Positions 62,258 to 64,000 of a stretch of 64,000 nucleotides of DNA are shown here, one piece after another. Each line of letters starts with the position of its first letter. The stretch's first letter is position 1. Made by a program: the position numbers and the translations under genes. Below the pieces are notes generated by a model, which did not search any database, was not told the DNA's origin, and saw nothing but the letters and a program-made list of their open reading frames with translations. Source of the DNA: Erwinia sp. E_sp_B01_1 (GTDB taxonomy: Bacteria > Pseudomonadota > Gammaproteobacteria > Enterobacterales > Enterobacteriaceae). Location of the stretch: NCBI RefSeq assembly GCF_036865545.1, contig NZ_CP142208.1, positions 186,001 to 250,000 on the forward strand, read 5' to 3'.

Positions 62258-63346
62258 TTATTTGGCAGCAGCAGCGCGCCACTGTTTGATGTAATCGAGG
62301 CGTTTTTTCTGTTGCAGGTATTCCAGCAGGGTTTCGTCAACCGGAATGGGTTTCAGCGCTTTGCCTAAAATTTTGGTCATCCCATCGATATCATTTTTCC
62401 CTTCGATATCGTTACGGAGAGAGGGGATATCAGCTTTGTTTGCCAGGATGCTTTGGCCTTTTTCAGAGAGCACATAATCCAGCCACAGTTTTGCTGCATT
62501 GCTGTGCTGAGCCTGCGAGCTGATGAAGGAAACGCGGGACAGCACCAGCGTGTAATCTTTGGGATAGGAGATCCCCAGCGACGGGTCATTTTTAGCGCGC
62601 GCTTCGGCGTAGGAACCCAGGATGTTAAAGCCAATCAGGTTTTCGCCTGAGGAGACCCTTTCCATCATGGTGCCGGTAGAGGACTGCACCGCTAAACCGC
62701 CTTTGGCGACGTCAGCCAGGGTTTTGAAGTAATTCGGATCGGCTTTGAAATCCTGTACGGAGAGCATAAAGCCCAGCCCCGATTTCTCGATGTCGTAAGT
62801 GGTGACTTTTTTGCTGAATTTGTCGGGCTGGCTGGCGATCAGTTTGGCCAGGGCAGTGTGGGAGTCAGGCACTTCGCCCGCCGGGATCAGGCGCTTGTTA
62901 TAGATAAACACCACAGGTTCGTAGGTGGTGCCATAAGCCTTGCTTTGCCAGACCGCCCATTTCGGTAGCTGGCCCTGCTCAGGGGATTTATATTCCTGCG
63001 CATAGTCGGTTGCCAGTTTTAACCCGGTATCCATAGAGGAGCTCCAGACCACGTCGCCACTAGTGCCGCCGGATGCCTGTTCGCTGATAAAACGGTTGTA
63101 CAGTTCCGTACTGTTCATGTCGTTATATTCAACTTTGATGCCCGGATAGGCCGCCTCAAAGCCCTGAATCAACGGGCCGGCAGCTTTGGTATCGGTGGTG
63201 GAATAGACCACCACCTTGCCTTCTTTGGTTGCCGCATCCACGACTTTTTGATAGTCAGCGGGATAACCCTGAGGTAATGCAGACATGGCAGAAAACGACA
63301 CAAGCACAGAGACAGCCAGCAGAGAGAGGGGTAATTTATTCGACAT
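62258..63346 (-). CDS. ABC transporter substrate-binding protein, AfuA/FbpA-like
   Basis: A 362-residue periplasmic protein. The signal peptide is 'MSNKLPLSLLAVSVLVSFSA', cleaved near 'MSALPQ'. The mature protein has 'EGKVVVYSTTDTKAAGPLIQ', 'GTSGDVVWSSSMDTGLKLA' and 'TTYEPVVFIYNKRLIP', typical of family-1-related Fbp/Afu binders. The paired tyrosines used by FbpA for iron are not evident at the C-terminal region, which weakens an iron role. The ATG 63346 has AGAGG upstream. It is the first gene of the operon and 193 bp from the response regulator gene. Confidence 0.88.
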   Translation of the reverse strand: MSNKLPLSLLAVSVLVSFSAMSALPQGYPADYQKVVDAATKEGKVVVYSTTDTKAAGPLIQGFEAAYPGIKVEYNDMNSTELYNRFISEQASGGTSGDVVWSSSMDTGLKLATDYAQEYKSPEQGQLPKWAVWQSKAYGTTYEPVVFIYNKRLIPAGEVPDSHTALAKLIASQPDKFSKKVTTYDIEKSGLGFMLSVQDFKADPNYFKTLADVAKGGLAVQSSTGTMMERVSSGENLIGFNILGSYAEARAKNDPSLGISYPKDYTLVLSRVSFISSQAQHSNAAKLWLDYVLSEKGQSILANKADIPSLRNDIEGKNDIDGMTKILGKALKPIPVDETLLEYLQQKKRLDYIKQWRAAAAK

Positions 63347-63539
63347 TGCAGTTAACCTCTTAGTTACATTTAGCAAACTAAAAGTCAACATAACTCATGG
63401 CGTCTCACAGGCAATAGAGGGGCGAATGTTATTATGCAGAAGTGTGATTGTTGGCATTATTTAAGCAATAAACACCATAAAAACCACGACGGGTGACGCT
63501 TATCCCCTCAGGATGACCTGAACAAGTACGGGGCTGAGG

Positions 63540-64000
63540 TCACATCTTTCGGTAAAGGCGCCTCGGGTGGCCGATGTTGCCGTACTGCATTTCGACGCAG
63601 ATGAACCCCATTTCGACGCAATATTCCAGATAACGGCGACAAGTCGTTTTGCTGATCCCGGCCTCTTTCACCACTTCTTCCACCGACCAGCTGCTCTCTG
63701 GTCTGGCGGTAATCACGCGCTGCACAAGGTCCAGCGTGGTGGGCTCAATCCCTTTTGCCGAAGGAGCGGAGGGGATTGAGGCCGCCGTGAGATTAAACAG
63801 CCGATCCAGCGAATGCTGATCCACCACTTTGACATGGCGCAATGTCTGTACCAGACGCATAAAGCGCTCCAGTGAGGCGTGCAGGCGGTTAAAAAACACC
63901 GGCTTAATAAGGTAATCAAATGCGCCGCTACGCATTGCATGGCTACAGGTTTGCATATCACTGGCAGCCGTAATGAAAATTACCGAACAGTCGAAGCTTT
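63540..64000 (-). CDS. CitB/DcuR-family response regulator (5' truncated by window end)
   Basis: The visible 153 residues are the end of a response regulator; the frame is open to the last base. The receiver-domain tail 'VIFITAASDMQTCSHAMRSG' with 'AFDYLIKPV' (conserved Lys of the switch) is followed by a C-terminal helix-turn-helix of the CitT/DcuR type ('SWSVEEVVKEAGISKTTCRR'). Such proteins answer to a sensor kinase for a carboxylate or phosphorylated metabolite. It is transcribed in the same direction as the importer, 193 bp upstream of it, and probably controls it. A sensor kinase gene should lie outside the window. Confidence 0.88.
   Translation of the reverse strand, partial: SFDCSVIFITAASDMQTCSHAMRSGAFDYLIKPVFFNRLHASLERFMRLVQTLRHVKVVDQHSLDRLFNLTAASIPSAPSAKGIEPTTLDLVQRVITARPESSWSVEEVVKEAGISKTTCRRYLEYCVEMGFICVEMQYGNIGHPRRLYRKM

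Noticed and set aside
1..64000. Search for tRNA, rRNA, prophage or transposase genes
   Set aside because: No cloverleaf, conserved rRNA stretch, integrase or transposase sequence was seen on either strand; reading by eye could still miss a diverged element.

Overview
The window looks like a chromosomal stretch from an Enterobacterales bacterium, most likely the Erwinia/Pantoea side of the order. The best evidence is the right-hand third. There, gor, rlmJ, prlC, rsmJ, uspA, uspB, pitA and yhiN occur in the same relative order as in Escherichia coli, with proteins of matching length. An rbn gene and a CPBP protease gene sit inside the block, and the peptide transporter gene dtpB is missing between rsmJ and uspA. 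I saw no rRNA, tRNA, CRISPR array or complete insertion sequence.

Bases 1-16416 form a peptide-scavenging region with a D-amino-acid flavour. A GsiBCD-like peptide importer (its binding protein is cut by the window start) runs into a DmpA-type P1 aminopeptidase and an M55 (DppA-type) D-aminopeptidase. About 4 kb further on, on the opposite strand, a second and complete Dpp/Opp-type importer (binding protein, two permeases, two ATPases) ends in a serine D-aminopeptidase. A divergent M19 membrane dipeptidase and a LysR regulator follow. Between the two halves lies an AT-richer patch (about 5000-7500) with a YefM/ParE-type toxin-antitoxin pair, a DUF2256 mini-gene, an unrecognised coupled gene pair that resembles an effector with its exported partner, and a relic of a HigA antitoxin. 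A 65-bp unit occurs three times at the ATPase/aminopeptidase junction.

Bases 16592-20797 hold an SRPBCC protein and the L-galactonate genes lgoD, lgoR and lgoT. Bases 21374-28452 hold a CUT1-type sugar importer with a ROK kinase, a SIS-domain phosphosugar enzyme and a divergent DeoR regulator; a perfect 16-bp palindrome lies in the divergent promoter. Then come an ABC exporter, a GNAT/FemAB-like protein, a GudP-like MFS carrier beside a frameshifted LysR gene, a small AraC regulator with a small exported protein, yqhA and a Tat-type alpha/beta hydrolase.

Bases 37234-38893 encode a split HipA-type toxin-antitoxin system (hipB-hipS-hipT). It is followed by a siderophore importer with a Fur-box-like promoter, a soluble FIST-domain chemoreceptor, and a divergent acyltransferase/SGNH-hydrolase pair separated by 681 bp. 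After the conserved gor-yhiN block the window ends with an AfuABC-type importer and a CitB/DcuR-family response regulator that runs off the right edge.

Two otherwise healthy genes, rbn and the LysR gene at 33544-34442, are each broken by exactly one missing base in a homopolymer. That pattern suggests sequence error, or possibly slippage, more than old decay.
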